Assembly (NCBI GenBank): GCA_035308905.1 | Contig: DATGFS010000006.1 | Coordinates: forward strand, 1-64,000 | From: a bacterium | GTDB taxonomy: Bacteria > Sysuimicrobiota > Sysuimicrobiia > Sysuimicrobiales > Segetimicrobiaceae | Length of the DNA stretch: 64,000 bases | Direction: 5' to 3' | Shown here: positions 28,093 through 37,292 of the stretch, in pieces | Layout: each line of letters begins with the position of its first letter | How positions within the stretch are numbered: position 1 is the stretch's first letter | Program-made: the position numbers and the translations under genes | Notes under the pieces: generated by a model | What the model saw: only the letters and a program-made list of their open reading frames with translations | Told to the model about the DNA's origin: nothing | Database searches by the model: none

Positions 28093-28905
28093 TCAACGGG
28101 CGTCCGCCAGCCGGGCCACCAGCGCCCGTTGCTCCGGCCCAAACCACGGCGAAGCGCCCGCCGCGGCGTTTTCGACCGCATGGGCCGCACTCGACGTCGC
28201 CGGAATGGCGACGTGGCAGCGGCGATCGCTCAAGATCCATTTCAACAGCGCGTGCGCCCACGTCGTGACGCCGAAGTCGCGAAGCGGCGCGAGCGCGGCC
28301 GCGTCCGGCGCCCGGCGCATAAGGGTACGCTCCCCGAACGGCCGCATCACGACGACGCCGAGCCCGAGATCGGCCGCGCGCGGCAGGATCTCGCGCTCGA
28401 CGTCCCGCTCGAGCGGGTTGTAGGGCACCTGGATCGCCGCGATCCGCCCGGTGTCCATCACCCGCCGCAGCTCGCCGAACGACGACGGACTGTAGTGCGT
28501 CGCGCCGATCGCCCCCACCTTGCCCTCGTCGCGCAGGCGCTCGAGCACCGGTAGGTGTTCCCGCCAGGCCACCAGATTGTGGATCTGGTACAAATCGACG
28601 CGTCCGCCGAACCACCCGAGGGCGCGCTCGATCTGCCGCCGGCCCTCGGCGGGCGAGTCCGTCCAGACCTTGGTGAAGACCAGGACGTCCGGGCGGTGCG
28701 GCGCGAGCGCGGCGCCGAGGACACGCTCGGCTTCGCCGTACATCGGCGACGAGTCGAACACCCGGGTGCCGGCGCGGGCCGCCGCCTCGACGACCTGATG
28801 CGCGTTGCGCTCGGGACCGGCGCCCCGCACGTCGAACGTGCGCCACGTCCCCATCCCGATCACGGGGACCCGCACCCCCGCCGTGCCGAGTGTGCGCTCC
28901 TCCAC
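28093..28905 (-). CDS. aldo/keto reductase
   Basis: A 270-residue NADPH-dependent aldo/keto reductase. The tetrad is visible: Asp and Tyr in FDSSPMYGEAERVLG, Lys in VFTKVWTD and His in GATHYSPSSFGEL. The start is a GTG at 28905, four bases after the APC permease stop on the same strand, so the two form an operon. The substrate is unknown. It converges with the RND pump, with only two bases between stops. Confidence 0.88.
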   Translation of the reverse strand: MEERTLGTAGVRVPVIGMGTWRTFDVRGAGPERNAHQVVEAAARAGTRVFDSSPMYGEAERVLGAALAPHRPDVLVFTKVWTDSPAEGRRQIERALGWFGGRVDLYQIHNLVAWREHLPVLERLRDEGKVGAIGATHYSPSSFGELRRVMDTGRIAAIQVPYNPLERDVEREILPRAADLGLGVVVMRPFGERTLMRRAPDAAALAPLRDFGVTTWAHALLKWILSDRRCHVAIPATSSAAHAVENAAAGASPWFGPEQRALVARLADAR

Positions 28906-28909
28906 GGCC

Positions 28910-30778
28910 CTAGACCCGAAGGTACCACGGAACCGTCATCACGCTGATCCGCTCGTTCCGCTTCAACACCAGGAGCGCCCGCAGCAATTCGGCTCTTTGA
29001 TTGTGCAGCGGGTAATGGTACCAGTGCGGCTCGACCAACTCGGGAATCAGCACCACGATCTGGCGGTCCGACTGTACGGCTTCCACCCTCGCGATGTACT
29101 CGAGGATCGGCAAGATGACGTACCGGTACGGCGACGGCAGCACGACGAGGCGCGGGACCGGGAGGCCGGCCCGTTCCGCCGGTTCTTCGACGAGCCGGGG
29201 CCACTGCCGCCGAAGCGTCTCCGGCGTCTCGTCGGCGTCCACGTGCACGACGTGTACGTCGGGCGACATGTTCATCGCGAAGTGCAGCGCCTTCTCCGCG
29301 ACCTTGTCCCAGCCCGCGACCGGCAGCACGACGATCGGTGGCTGGAGCCGCTGGATGTCGAGCGGCTTCGACGTGCCGACCTCCGCCCCAACCCGGCGGT
29401 AGTGGCGGTGGATGGCCAGCATCAGCGCGACGAGTCCCGGAATCAACACCACCGTCACCCACGCGCCGGCCGTGAACTTGGCGACCACCACGACGACGAC
29501 GGTGACCGCGGTGGCGGCGGCGCCCAGGCCGTTCACCAGCATGCTGACCTTCGCGTGCGGGCCTCCGATCCGGCGCCAGTGCACGACCATGCCCGCCTGC
29601 GACAGCGTAAACGCGAGAAAGGCCCCGACGGCGTAGAGCGGGATCAGCCGGTCGGTCACGCCGTCGAACACGATCAGCAGCAGGGCGCACAGCGCCGCGA
29701 GCGCGTAGATGCCGTAGGAGTAGACGAGCCGGCGGCCGCGCAGCGCCGCGGCCTGCGGCAGATAGCGGTTCACCGCGACGGCCCGGCAGACGCGCGGGAA
29801 GTCCGCAAACGCGGTGTTCGCCGACAGCACCAGCACGGACAGGATCGACGCCATCGCAACGTAGTAAAACACGCCCCGGCCCGCGACCGCCGCCAGGAGC
29901 AGCGACAGCACGCTCTGGTACCCTTCTTCTCCCGGCATCGTCGCGCCAATGTGGTAGACCCGCACGAGATACGCGATGCCGGCCAGCATCAGGATCAGGA
30001 TCGCGATGATGATGGTCAGCGTGCGCTGCGCGGTCTGCACCACCGGCTCGCGAAACGCCCGCACGCCGTTGCTCACCGCCTCCACGCCGGTCATGGCGGT
30101 GCAGCCGTTGGCAAACGCCTGCAGCAGCAGCCACGCGCCCAGCGCTTCCACGGGCGGCCGGAGCGGCGGCGGGGCGACGACTGCGGCGGGATGGCCCCCG
30201 CTCAGGATCGTCTTGAGGACGCCGACGCCGATGGCGCCGAGCAGGCTCGCGATGAACAGGTATGTCGGCAGCATGAACACCGAACCGGCCTGGCGCACGC
30301 CGCGCAGGTTAACGACCGTGATCCCGGCCAGGATCAGCAGGCACAGGCCCAGGGTGTGCCGCTGCAGGGACGGGACGGCGGACACGAGCGCGCCCACCCC
30401 GGCCGAAATGCCCACAGCGGCGGTGAGCACGTAGTCGATCAGCAGCGCCGCGGCCGCGAGCAGCCCGGCCTTGGCGCCGAGGTTCGCGCGGGCGACCGTG
30501 TAGGAACCGCCCCCGGTCGGGTACGCCGCGATCGTCTGGCGGTACGAGAAATAGACGATCGCGAGCAACACGATGATGCTGGCGCTGATCGGCGCCATGT
30601 AGGCAAGGCCGGCGGCGCCGAGCGGAATGAGCAGCGTGAGCGCGGCCTCCGGACCGTACGCCGCGGAGCTCAGCGCGTCGAGCCCGAAAATCCCGATGCC
30701 GCTGCCGGCGCCGACCCGCTCGGCGCGTTCTTCGGACGTCGCGAGCGGCTTTCCAAGAAGAACATCGGCCAGGGACAT
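28910..30778 (-). CDS. APC-family amino acid permease with C-terminal cytosolic domain
   Basis: A 622-residue permease. The first about 440 residues hold some 12 helices with APC/KUP-like features (GIGIFGLDALSSAAYGPEA, AYPTGGGSYTVARANLG, FANGCTAMTGVEAVSNGV). The last about 180 residues are soluble, with a VVLPVAGWDKVAEKALHFAM stretch like the USP-type tail of this permease group. The ATG at 30778 is chosen over a TTG four codons upstream; neither has a clear ribosome site. It is probably co-transcribed with the aldo/keto reductase. Confidence 0.85.
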   Translation of the reverse strand: MSLADVLLGKPLATSEERAERVGAGSGIGIFGLDALSSAAYGPEAALTLLIPLGAAGLAYMAPISASIIVLLAIVYFSYRQTIAAYPTGGGSYTVARANLGAKAGLLAAAALLIDYVLTAAVGISAGVGALVSAVPSLQRHTLGLCLLILAGITVVNLRGVRQAGSVFMLPTYLFIASLLGAIGVGVLKTILSGGHPAAVVAPPPLRPPVEALGAWLLLQAFANGCTAMTGVEAVSNGVRAFREPVVQTAQRTLTIIIAILILMLAGIAYLVRVYHIGATMPGEEGYQSVLSLLLAAVAGRGVFYYVAMASILSVLVLSANTAFADFPRVCRAVAVNRYLPQAAALRGRRLVYSYGIYALAALCALLLIVFDGVTDRLIPLYAVGAFLAFTLSQAGMVVHWRRIGGPHAKVSMLVNGLGAAATAVTVVVVVVAKFTAGAWVTVVLIPGLVALMLAIHRHYRRVGAEVGTSKPLDIQRLQPPIVVLPVAGWDKVAEKALHFAMNMSPDVHVVHVDADETPETLRRQWPRLVEEPAERAGLPVPRLVVLPSPYRYVILPILEYIARVEAVQSDRQIVVLIPELVEPHWYHYPLHNQRAELLRALLVLKRNERISVMTVPWYLRV

Positions 30779-30852
30779 CAGCGCAGGCAATTCAGCAGGC
30801 GCGGGGCGAAGCCTCCTCGGGAAATGACGCCGATGCCCGGGAGGGACAGACG

Positions 30853-31236
30853 ATGAAGCGTGAAGACGTCGCGGTTCGGGGGATGCATAAGACCACCGGC
30901 TACTCGCACGCGGCGAAGGCCGGCGGCCTCGTCTACGTGGCGGGGCAGATCGCGCAGGACATCGAGGGCAACCTGGTCGGCCGCGGCGACATCGAGGCGC
31001 AGGCGGTGCAGATCTTCGAGAACCTCAAGACCGTGCTCGCCTCCGCCGGCACGACGCTCGATCAGGTCGTAAAGCTCACAACCTTCGCGACCAGCGTCGT
31101 GTATCGTCAGAAGATCGCCGAGGTGCGCGCGCGGTACTTCGGCAACTACTTTCCGCCGAACACCTTCCTCGTCGTGGCCAGCCTCGCCACGCCGGACTAC
31201 CTGCTCGAGATCGAGGCCGTGGCGGCTTGTCCCTGA
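30853..31236 (+). CDS. RidA-family protein lacking the catalytic arginine
   Basis: A 127-residue YjgF/YER057c/UK114 (Rid) protein. Family features are YSHAAKAGGLVYVAGQIAQD, the central EAQAVQIFENLKTVLASAG and the C-terminal YLLEIEAVA. In archetypal RidA the arginine of a Pro-Ala-Arg-Thr motif drives imine hydrolysis. Here the aligned stretch reads Pro-Pro-Asn-Thr, so classical deaminase activity is doubtful, as in several Rid subfamilies. GGGAGGG precedes the ATG. It heads a run of genes ending in a FAD amine/amino acid oxidase, a common genomic neighbour. Confidence 0.87.
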   Translation: MKREDVAVRGMHKTTGYSHAAKAGGLVYVAGQIAQDIEGNLVGRGDIEAQAVQIFENLKTVLASAGTTLDQVVKLTTFATSVVYRQKIAEVRARYFGNYFPPNTFLVVASLATPDYLLEIEAVAACP

Positions 31237-31257
31237 CGGATCTTGGGGAGACGCGCG

Positions 31258-31680
31258 ATGGCGCAGATTCGCCGCATCGTTGAGAGCGACTTCGCAGCGG
31301 CGCACGGCCTGCTCGATCAGCTGATGCCGGCCGCCGTGGACCTCAGGCGGGCCATCTGGAACGATACCCTGGCCCACGGCAATTACGCCGCCTGGATCGC
31401 GGAGCTCGGCGGCCGGCCCGCCGGCTTCGTGGACCTCTTCGTCTTTCCCGACCTCGCGCACGGCCGCAACATCGCCCTCGTCAACAATCTCGTCGTGGAC
31501 GAGCGGTTCCGGCGGCGCGGGCTCGGCGAGGAACTGCTGCAGCAGGCGATCACCCACTGCAGGCTCCACGACGTCGTGGAGCTGCACCTCTGGACCGAAG
31601 CGAACAACACTCAGGCGCAACGCCTGTACGAACGGACCGGCTTTGTCCGGCGCGCGGTCCTCATGGAGCTCGAGATGTGA
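31258..31680 (+). CDS. GNAT-family N-acetyltransferase
   Basis: A 140-residue acetyltransferase. The acetyl-CoA-binding motif A is NNLVVDERFRRRGLGEELL (Q/R-x-x-G-x-G, about residues 80-98), followed by motif B LHLWTEANNTQAQRLYERTGF. The ATG at 31258 has GGGGAG about eight bases upstream and is preferred over the TTG at 31243. The acceptor substrate is unknown. It lies in the RidA / HAD / FAD-oxidase run. Confidence 0.88.
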   Translation: MAQIRRIVESDFAAAHGLLDQLMPAAVDLRRAIWNDTLAHGNYAAWIAELGGRPAGFVDLFVFPDLAHGRNIALVNNLVVDERFRRRGLGEELLQQAITHCRLHDVVELHLWTEANNTQAQRLYERTGFVRRAVLMELEM

Positions 31681-31715
31681 CCGGGAATTCCGTCGCCCCA
31701 TAGCGCGGAGGGCTC

Positions 31716-32393
31716 ATGGCCGCACCCGACACGGTTACGTTCGATTGTTACGGTACGCTCGTCGACTTCGATCTGGACCGCGTGACGCGGGACATCCTAA
31801 AGGAGCGCCTGCGGATCGACGGAGTCGACGAAGCGGAGTTTCTGCGCGACTTTCGCGTGATGCGGTTCCAGGCCGTGCTGGAAGAGTACCGGCCGTACAG
31901 AGACCTGCTCCGGGCAACCCTGGAACAGGCGATGCGGCTGCACGGCATGCCCTACCGTGGGCAGGACGGAGACGCGCTGGTTGCCGCCGTTCCCACGTTT
32001 GGCCCCTTCCCTGAAGTCCCGGGCGTCCTCGCGAGGCTGAAGCGACAGTACCGCATCGCGATCATCTCCAACACCGACGACGACCTCATCACAGGCAACG
32101 TTGAGCGGATCGGCGTCGGCTTCGACTTCGTGATCACGGCCGAGCAGGCACGGGCCTACAAACCGCAACGCGAGGCGTTCGACTTTGCCCTCCGCACGGT
32201 CGGCCGGGCGGCCGGCGAGGTAATCCACGTCGCGCAGGGATTCGAGTACGACATCATCCCGACGCACGGGAGCGGCATGCGCCGCATCTGGATCAATCGC
32301 AGCGGCCGGCGCGGCAGCAGCGCCGTCATGCCGTACGAAGAGCTCCCCGACATGTCCCGGCTGCCCGCGCTGCTCGGGCTTCCGTCGTCGTGA
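31716..32393 (+). CDS. HAD-superfamily hydrolase (haloacid dehalogenase type II-like)
   Basis: A 225-residue hydrolase. Motif I is FDCYGTLVDFD (nucleophilic Asp at about residue 9), motif II is IISNTDDD, the lysine lies in YKPQREAFDFAL and the last motif is HVAQGFEYDIIPTHGSGM. The helical cap between motif I and II is of the type seen in haloacid dehalogenases and phosphatases such as YjjG. GGAGGG precedes the ATG. The stop overlaps the next gene by four bases (GTGA). Confidence 0.88.
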   Translation: MAAPDTVTFDCYGTLVDFDLDRVTRDILKERLRIDGVDEAEFLRDFRVMRFQAVLEEYRPYRDLLRATLEQAMRLHGMPYRGQDGDALVAAVPTFGPFPEVPGVLARLKRQYRIAIISNTDDDLITGNVERIGVGFDFVITAEQARAYKPQREAFDFALRTVGRAAGEVIHVAQGFEYDIIPTHGSGMRRIWINRSGRRGSSAVMPYEELPDMSRLPALLGLPSS

Positions 32394-33667
32394 AGGACGT
32401 CCCCTACTGGATCGATACGGCGCCGGATTTCCCGGATCGCGCGGAGCGACCGCTGCCCGACGAGGTCGACGCCGCCATCGTCGGGGGCGGCATCACCGGC
32501 CTGAACGCGGCGATCGCGCTCGCGCGCAAGGGCGCCGCGGCCGTCGTGCTGGAGCAGGGCCGATTTGGGTCGGGCGCCGCGGGACGAAACGGCGGTATGT
32601 GCACCACCGGCGTCTCGGTCGGACCGGCGACGGCGGTGAAGCGGTACGGGCTCGCCGCCGCCCGAGCCTATCACAACGCCTACCGGGACGCCGTCGACTT
32701 CGTCGAATCGCTTGTACGGACGGAAGGGATCGACTGCGATTTCCGGCGCGCCGGCCGGCTGAGCGTTGCATTTCGACCGTCGCACCACGAACATCAACGC
32801 GCCACACAGAAGCTGTTGGCCGAGCAGTTCGGCCACGAGACGATCCTGATCAGCCCCGCCGACCTTCGAGCGGAACTCGGGTCCACGTACTACCACGGCG
32901 GCCTGCTCGATCCGCTGAGCGCCGGACTGCACCCCGGCAGGTACGTACGAGGACTTGCCGAGGTGGCGGAGCGGTCGGGGGCGCGGCTGCATGAGAAGAC
33001 GAAAGTCACCGCGGCGCGGCGAGGACCGAACGGCCGCTACCATATCGCCACGCCGCGCGGGCGGCTCTCCGCCCGGCAGGTCTTGCTCGCGACAGACGCC
33101 TACACCACCGGCATCTTTCCGAAACTGCAGCGGCGCATGGTCGTGGTCGGCAGCTTCATCGTCGTGACGGAGCCCCTCGGCGACGAACTCGCGCGGGAGA
33201 TCATCCCGCGCGGGCGGATGGTGGTGGACACCAAGAACATTGGTCACTACTTCCGGCTGACGCCGGACAACCGGCTGCTGTTCGGCGGACGGGCCCGCTT
33301 CGCCCTGTCCAACCCCGCATCTGACCGCAAGAGTGCCGCGATTCTCCATCGCGACATGATGACCGTTTTTCCGCAGCTCGCCGGAACGCGGATCGATTAC
33401 GTGTGGGGCGGTCACGTCGGCTTTCCCGTCGACCGGATGCCGCACGCCGGCCAGATGGACGGCCTGTTTTACTCGATGGGATATTCGGGCCACGGGGTGC
33501 AAATGGCATCGCTCATGGGCGCGAAGATGGCCGAAATTATGGACGGACATCCCGAGGCCAATCCGTGGCGAGACCTGAAGGCCCGGGCATTTCCGACCTA
33601 TGGCGGCACCGCCTGGTTCCTGCCGTTCGTCGGCGCGTACTATGGGCTCAAAGACCGGTTGGGCTGA
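32390..33667 (+). CDS. FAD-dependent amine/amino acid oxidase (DAO family, PuuB-like)
   Basis: A 425-residue flavoenzyme of the DadA/PuuB/glycine oxidase group. The dinucleotide-binding motif is AAIVGGGITGLNAAIALARKG (about residues 28-48, split over the Rossmann fold), with FGSGAAGRNGGM after it as in gamma-glutamylputrescine oxidases. A conserved C-terminal YSMGYSGHGVQMASLMGAKMAE also fits. The N-terminal PYWIDTAP matches PuuB-type enzymes. It begins with GTG overlapping the HAD gene. With RidA upstream the cluster is consistent with oxidative deamination of an amine or amino acid; the substrate is not known. Confidence 0.88.
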   Translation: MKDVPYWIDTAPDFPDRAERPLPDEVDAAIVGGGITGLNAAIALARKGAAAVVLEQGRFGSGAAGRNGGMCTTGVSVGPATAVKRYGLAAARAYHNAYRDAVDFVESLVRTEGIDCDFRRAGRLSVAFRPSHHEHQRATQKLLAEQFGHETILISPADLRAELGSTYYHGGLLDPLSAGLHPGRYVRGLAEVAERSGARLHEKTKVTAARRGPNGRYHIATPRGRLSARQVLLATDAYTTGIFPKLQRRMVVVGSFIVVTEPLGDELAREIIPRGRMVVDTKNIGHYFRLTPDNRLLFGGRARFALSNPASDRKSAAILHRDMMTVFPQLAGTRIDYVWGGHVGFPVDRMPHAGQMDGLFYSMGYSGHGVQMASLMGAKMAEIMDGHPEANPWRDLKARAFPTYGGTAWFLPFVGAYYGLKDRLG

Positions 33668-33756
33668 GCCCGGTCCGCGGCGGATGATGAAACAACCCGA
33701 GGCTGTTCGGACGTGCTAACTTTGAACTGACGAAGGACGCGCGGAGGAACCGCACC

Positions 33757-34038
33757 ATGAAAGCGACGTGGCAAGGTCAGGTCATCGCGCAGAGCGATCA
33801 CACCCTCGAAGTAGGCGGGTACTGGTACTTCCCGAGGGATGCGGTGCGTATGGACATGCTGCGGGCGACCCCCAAGACCCCGCACGATCAGGAGTGTCCG
33901 CACGGCGTGCAGTTCTATGACGTGGTCGCCGGCTCGGCATCCAGTCCGCGGGCGGCATGGTCGTACGAAGCGCCGCGGGACTCGATGAGGAAGGTCGACC
34001 ATTGGATCGGGTTCTGGGAGGACGTCGAAGTCGGCTAG
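33757..34038 (+). CDS. DUF427 protein
   Basis: A 93-residue single-domain protein of the DUF427 family. It has the typical opening KATWQGQVIAQSDHT, GGYWYFPRDAV, the Cys-Pro-His-Gly motif in QECPHGVQFYDV and the C-terminal AAWSYEAPRDS. Its function is unknown. GGAGGAACCGCACC leads into the ATG. The 89-base gap before it is GC-moderate and might hold a promoter of its own. It converges with the gamma-glutamyltransferase gene. Confidence 0.9.
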   Translation: MKATWQGQVIAQSDHTLEVGGYWYFPRDAVRMDMLRATPKTPHDQECPHGVQFYDVVAGSASSPRAAWSYEAPRDSMRKVDHWIGFWEDVEVG

Positions 34039-34050
34039 TCTCCGTCCCCC

Positions 34051-35658
34051 TCAGCCCACGAAACCGTGGGCCTCGCGGCGGGGATCGATCCCGAGGGACC
34101 GTACGCCGGTCACGGGATCGATTCCGATCATCTTTGCGCTCCCGGTCGTGACGGGGCCCGCGCCTTCGACCGACAGCTCGGCCCAGTCCGGGAGCACGGT
34201 CACGTCGTAGCCGGCCTCCCGCAGCGCCGCTCGAGCCCGTTCGGACAGCCGGCCTTCGACGAACATCGCCGAGAGCGACTCGTAGTGCAGGGCGCCGCCG
34301 ACGAGAAACCGCGGCGCCTCGACGGCCTCCTGCGGCGAGAAGCCGAAGTCGAGCAGATTCGAGAGCACCTGCACGTTCGTCTGGACCTGGCTGTGCCCGC
34401 CCGGCGTTCCGCCGAGTGCGACGAGCGCGCCGTCGCGCGTCGCCATGTAGGTGTGCAGCGTATAGACCGGCGTCTTGCCGCCGGCGATCGCGTCCGGGTG
34501 ATCGGGCCGGGCGCCCGCGGAGTTGAGGCGACCGTTGACGATAATGCCCGTGCCGGGGATGACGATGCCGGCGTCCGTCCAGAGGCTCTGGATCATCGAG
34601 ACGGCGTTCCCCGACGCGTCCACGACCGAGAGCGCCGTCGTATCGCCCGCCCGCTCGCCGAGCGCCGGGGCGGGGGGCCGGCGGGCGAGTCCCGCGCGGA
34701 TCTCGTCGAGACGGCCGGACGACAGCACGCGCTCGAGCGTGAAACCGGTGGACGGCGGATCGCCGAACCACCGATCCCGGTCTTCGAACGCCTGCCGGAT
34801 GGCGCCGGCGAGCGCCAACACCCGGTCCAGCGCATCGTACCCCGCATCGCGCAGATCGACGCCGTCCAGGGCGCTCAGCACCTGGGCGAGCATCCATCCC
34901 TGCGACATCGGCGGCTGCGTGTGGATCGCGTGACCGCGGTACGCACCCCGCACCGGTTCCCCCCACCTCGCGCCGTACGACGCGAGGTCGCCCGGGGTCA
35001 TCACCCCGCCCAGTTCGCCGAGGCCGTGCACGAACGCGGCCGCGAGATCGCCGTCGTAGAAGTCCCGCGCGCCGTCCCGCGCCAGCCGCCGGAGGGTGCG
35101 CGCAAGGTCGCGCTGCCGGAACACCGTCCCCGGGACAGGCGGCCGGCCTCCCGGCAGCAGCAGCGCCGCCGCCGCGGGGTTGGCGGCGTACTTGTCGCGA
35201 TACTTTGCGATCCAGGCGCTGAGCGACTCGTACATCGGAAAGCCGCGGTCCGCGAGCTCAACGGCGGGCTGCAGGACGTCGGCCCACGACAGGGTCCCGA
35301 AGCGTTCCAGCGCCTGCGCCCATCCGTCGAGGATCCCCGGCACCGTGGACAGCAGCGGCCCGCGGTCGGGCACGCCGCGCGGAAACCGCTCCAGGCCGAC
35401 CGCCGCGGGCGCCGGACCTCCGGCGTTGAGGGCGCTCACGCCGCGGGACGGCGCGTCGTAGATCAAGAAAAATCCGTCGCCGGCCACGCCGCACATATGC
35501 GGCCGAACGACCGCCACCGCGGCCGCCGTGGCGACGGCCGAGTCGACGGCGTTCCCGCCGCGGTCGAGGATCCGCGCTCCCGCGGCGACGGCGAGCGGAT
35601 GCCCGGCGACGATCGCGCCGCCCGTTCCGCGGATCGGCCGGTATCGTGTCGCCCGCAT
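34051..35658 (-). CDS. gamma-glutamyltransferase family protein
   Basis: A 535-residue Ntn-hydrolase precursor that is expected to cleave itself before the threonine in AGDTTALSVVDASGNAVS. It shows the N-terminal GGAIVAGHPLAVAAG, AVVRPHMCGVAGDGFFLIYD, SQGWMLAQVLS and the C-terminal GGTPGGHSQVQTNVQVLSN. There is no obvious signal peptide, so it may act in the cytoplasm on gamma-glutamyl compounds, or be a GGT-like acylase. The ATG at 35658 is followed upstream by the peptide-binding protein gene 14 bases away, so the two are co-transcribed. Confidence 0.9.
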   Translation of the reverse strand: MRATRYRPIRGTGGAIVAGHPLAVAAGARILDRGGNAVDSAVATAAAVAVVRPHMCGVAGDGFFLIYDAPSRGVSALNAGGPAPAAVGLERFPRGVPDRGPLLSTVPGILDGWAQALERFGTLSWADVLQPAVELADRGFPMYESLSAWIAKYRDKYAANPAAAALLLPGGRPPVPGTVFRQRDLARTLRRLARDGARDFYDGDLAAAFVHGLGELGGVMTPGDLASYGARWGEPVRGAYRGHAIHTQPPMSQGWMLAQVLSALDGVDLRDAGYDALDRVLALAGAIRQAFEDRDRWFGDPPSTGFTLERVLSSGRLDEIRAGLARRPPAPALGERAGDTTALSVVDASGNAVSMIQSLWTDAGIVIPGTGIIVNGRLNSAGARPDHPDAIAGGKTPVYTLHTYMATRDGALVALGGTPGGHSQVQTNVQVLSNLLDFGFSPQEAVEAPRFLVGGALHYESLSAMFVEGRLSERARAALREAGYDVTVLPDWAELSVEGAGPVTTGSAKMIGIDPVTGVRSLGIDPRREAHGFVG

Positions 35659-35672
35659 CCCGCCTCCCGCGC

Positions 35673-37226
35673 CTACGGGGCCAGCCATGCCGTCCGGAGA
35701 CGCATCATCCCATCCGGCACCTGGACGAACCCGTGCAGGCGCGTCGACACGAGCTTGTACTCCTTCGGAAAGAACAGCGGCACGTAGGGGACGTCGTCGG
35801 CGAGAATCTCGCTCGCCTGCCGGTACGCGCGCCGGCGCTGGCTCATGTCGTTCAGATAGCGTGCGGCGTCGAGGATGGTCTGCATCTTGTCGCCGGTGTA
35901 GCCGACGTAGTTGAAGGCCCCGATGCCGGACTGCGTCACGAACGGGTAGATGTCGAAATCCGGGTCCGGCCGGCCGCTCCATTCGATGACGCCGGACTGC
36001 GCCTGGATTTTCGTCACGTCGCTGACAAACGTGCCCTGCTCCTCGGTCTGGATCTTGGCGTGGATGCCCGCGTCCTCGGCCATCGCCTGGATCGCCTGGG
36101 CCAGCGCCACGCGCTGCTGGCCCGGCAGAATGATCAACGTAAACTCGAAGCCGCCGGGGTGGCCCGCGGCCGCGAGCCGCTCCTTCGCGGTGGCGATGCT
36201 GCGGGGCGGCAGCTTGAACGCCGGATCGTACGCCGCGGTGCCGTTCGGGAACAGCGAGTACGCCGGATAGGCGGCGCCCTGCAGCACGACGTTGGCGATC
36301 GCGTTGCGGTCGATCGTCGCCGCGAACGCCTGCCGCAGCAGCTTGTTGTCGAACGGCGGCTTGGTCACGTTCAGGGACAGCGCCGTCCATGCCATCGCGC
36401 CGCGCTCGATGATCTTGAACCGCGCGCCCGGCGCCGCCGCCTGCTGCGTGAGCGTCCGGACCTGGGGCAGCGGAACGAGATTGATGATGTCCACGTCGCC
36501 CGACTTGAGGTTCGCCACCCGGGCGTTGTCGTCGGTGATCGGCCGGAAGACGACCTCGTCGACGTAGGGCTGGCCCTTCACCCAGTAGTCGGGATTGCGT
36601 CGCAGGGTAAGGTGATCTTGGGGCACGCGCTCTACGTACGCGAACGGCCCCGTGCCGACGGGGTGCTGCGCGAAGTTCGTCCCGGCGGCCCGCGCGGCGG
36701 CGGGCGACACCATCATCCCTGCGCGGTCGGTCAGCACGTAGAGGAGCGGGCTGTACGGTCGCTCGAGCGAGATCGCGACCGTAGACGGATCGGGCGCCGC
36801 GACGCCGGTGACCGGCCGGATCTCGCTGCGGCGCACCGACGGAAACTTCGGGTCGAGCATCCGCTCGAAATTGTACTTCACCGCCTCCGCGTTGAAGGGC
36901 GTGCCGTCGTGAAACTTGACGCCCTGGCGGAGCTTGAACGTCACGGTCCGTCCGTCGGGGGAGATCGTCCACGAGGTCGCAAGCATCGGGACGACCGCGA
37001 GGTTCGCGTCGGTGTCGACCAGCTTGTCGTACAGGTTCTGATAGACCTGGCGGTCGACGGCGGAGCCCGACAGGTGCGGATCCATCGTCGGCGGATCGGC
37101 GTCGAGGCCCGCCCGCAGCGTGCCTCCGCGCCGCGCGCCCTGCGCCGACGCCATCGTGAGCAGGCCGCCGAGCAGCGCGGCAGCCACCACCAGCGCACAG
37201 CCTCTCCCCATCCCGCGCACTGCCAT
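35673..37226 (-). CDS. ABC transporter substrate-binding protein, family 5 (oligopeptide type)
   Basis: A 517-residue exported binding protein. The signal peptide (about residues 1-28) ends near ASAQ. The SBP_bac_5 fold is shown by GGTLRAGLDADPPTMDPH, the FKLRQGVKFHDGTPFNAEAVKYNFER signature (about 85-112) and GTGPFAYVERV. The ATG at 37226 sits right against a GGGGGGAGGG stretch, so an internal GTG or ATG (37220 or 37211) may be the true start. No permease or ATPase genes are next to it, so it must use a transporter elsewhere. Its operon with GGT suggests peptides or gamma-glutamyl compounds as cargo. Confidence 0.9.
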   Translation of the reverse strand: MAVRGMGRGCALVVAAALLGGLLTMASAQGARRGGTLRAGLDADPPTMDPHLSGSAVDRQVYQNLYDKLVDTDANLAVVPMLATSWTISPDGRTVTFKLRQGVKFHDGTPFNAEAVKYNFERMLDPKFPSVRRSEIRPVTGVAAPDPSTVAISLERPYSPLLYVLTDRAGMMVSPAAARAAGTNFAQHPVGTGPFAYVERVPQDHLTLRRNPDYWVKGQPYVDEVVFRPITDDNARVANLKSGDVDIINLVPLPQVRTLTQQAAAPGARFKIIERGAMAWTALSLNVTKPPFDNKLLRQAFAATIDRNAIANVVLQGAAYPAYSLFPNGTAAYDPAFKLPPRSIATAKERLAAAGHPGGFEFTLIILPGQQRVALAQAIQAMAEDAGIHAKIQTEEQGTFVSDVTKIQAQSGVIEWSGRPDPDFDIYPFVTQSGIGAFNYVGYTGDKMQTILDAARYLNDMSQRRRAYRQASEILADDVPYVPLFFPKEYKLVSTRLHGFVQVPDGMMRLRTAWLAP

Positions 37227-37292
37227 CCCTCCCCCCTCACGCCCGGAACGCCCGCGGCGCGAGGCGCCGCGGGGCCGTGGCGCGCCGTGCCG

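Noticed and set aside
23549-28846. Minus-strand open frame of 1765 codons opposite the RND operon
   Set aside because: It is antisense to two well-recognised genes, its product is Arg/His/Asp-rich without domains, and such long antisense frames are expected at this GC content.
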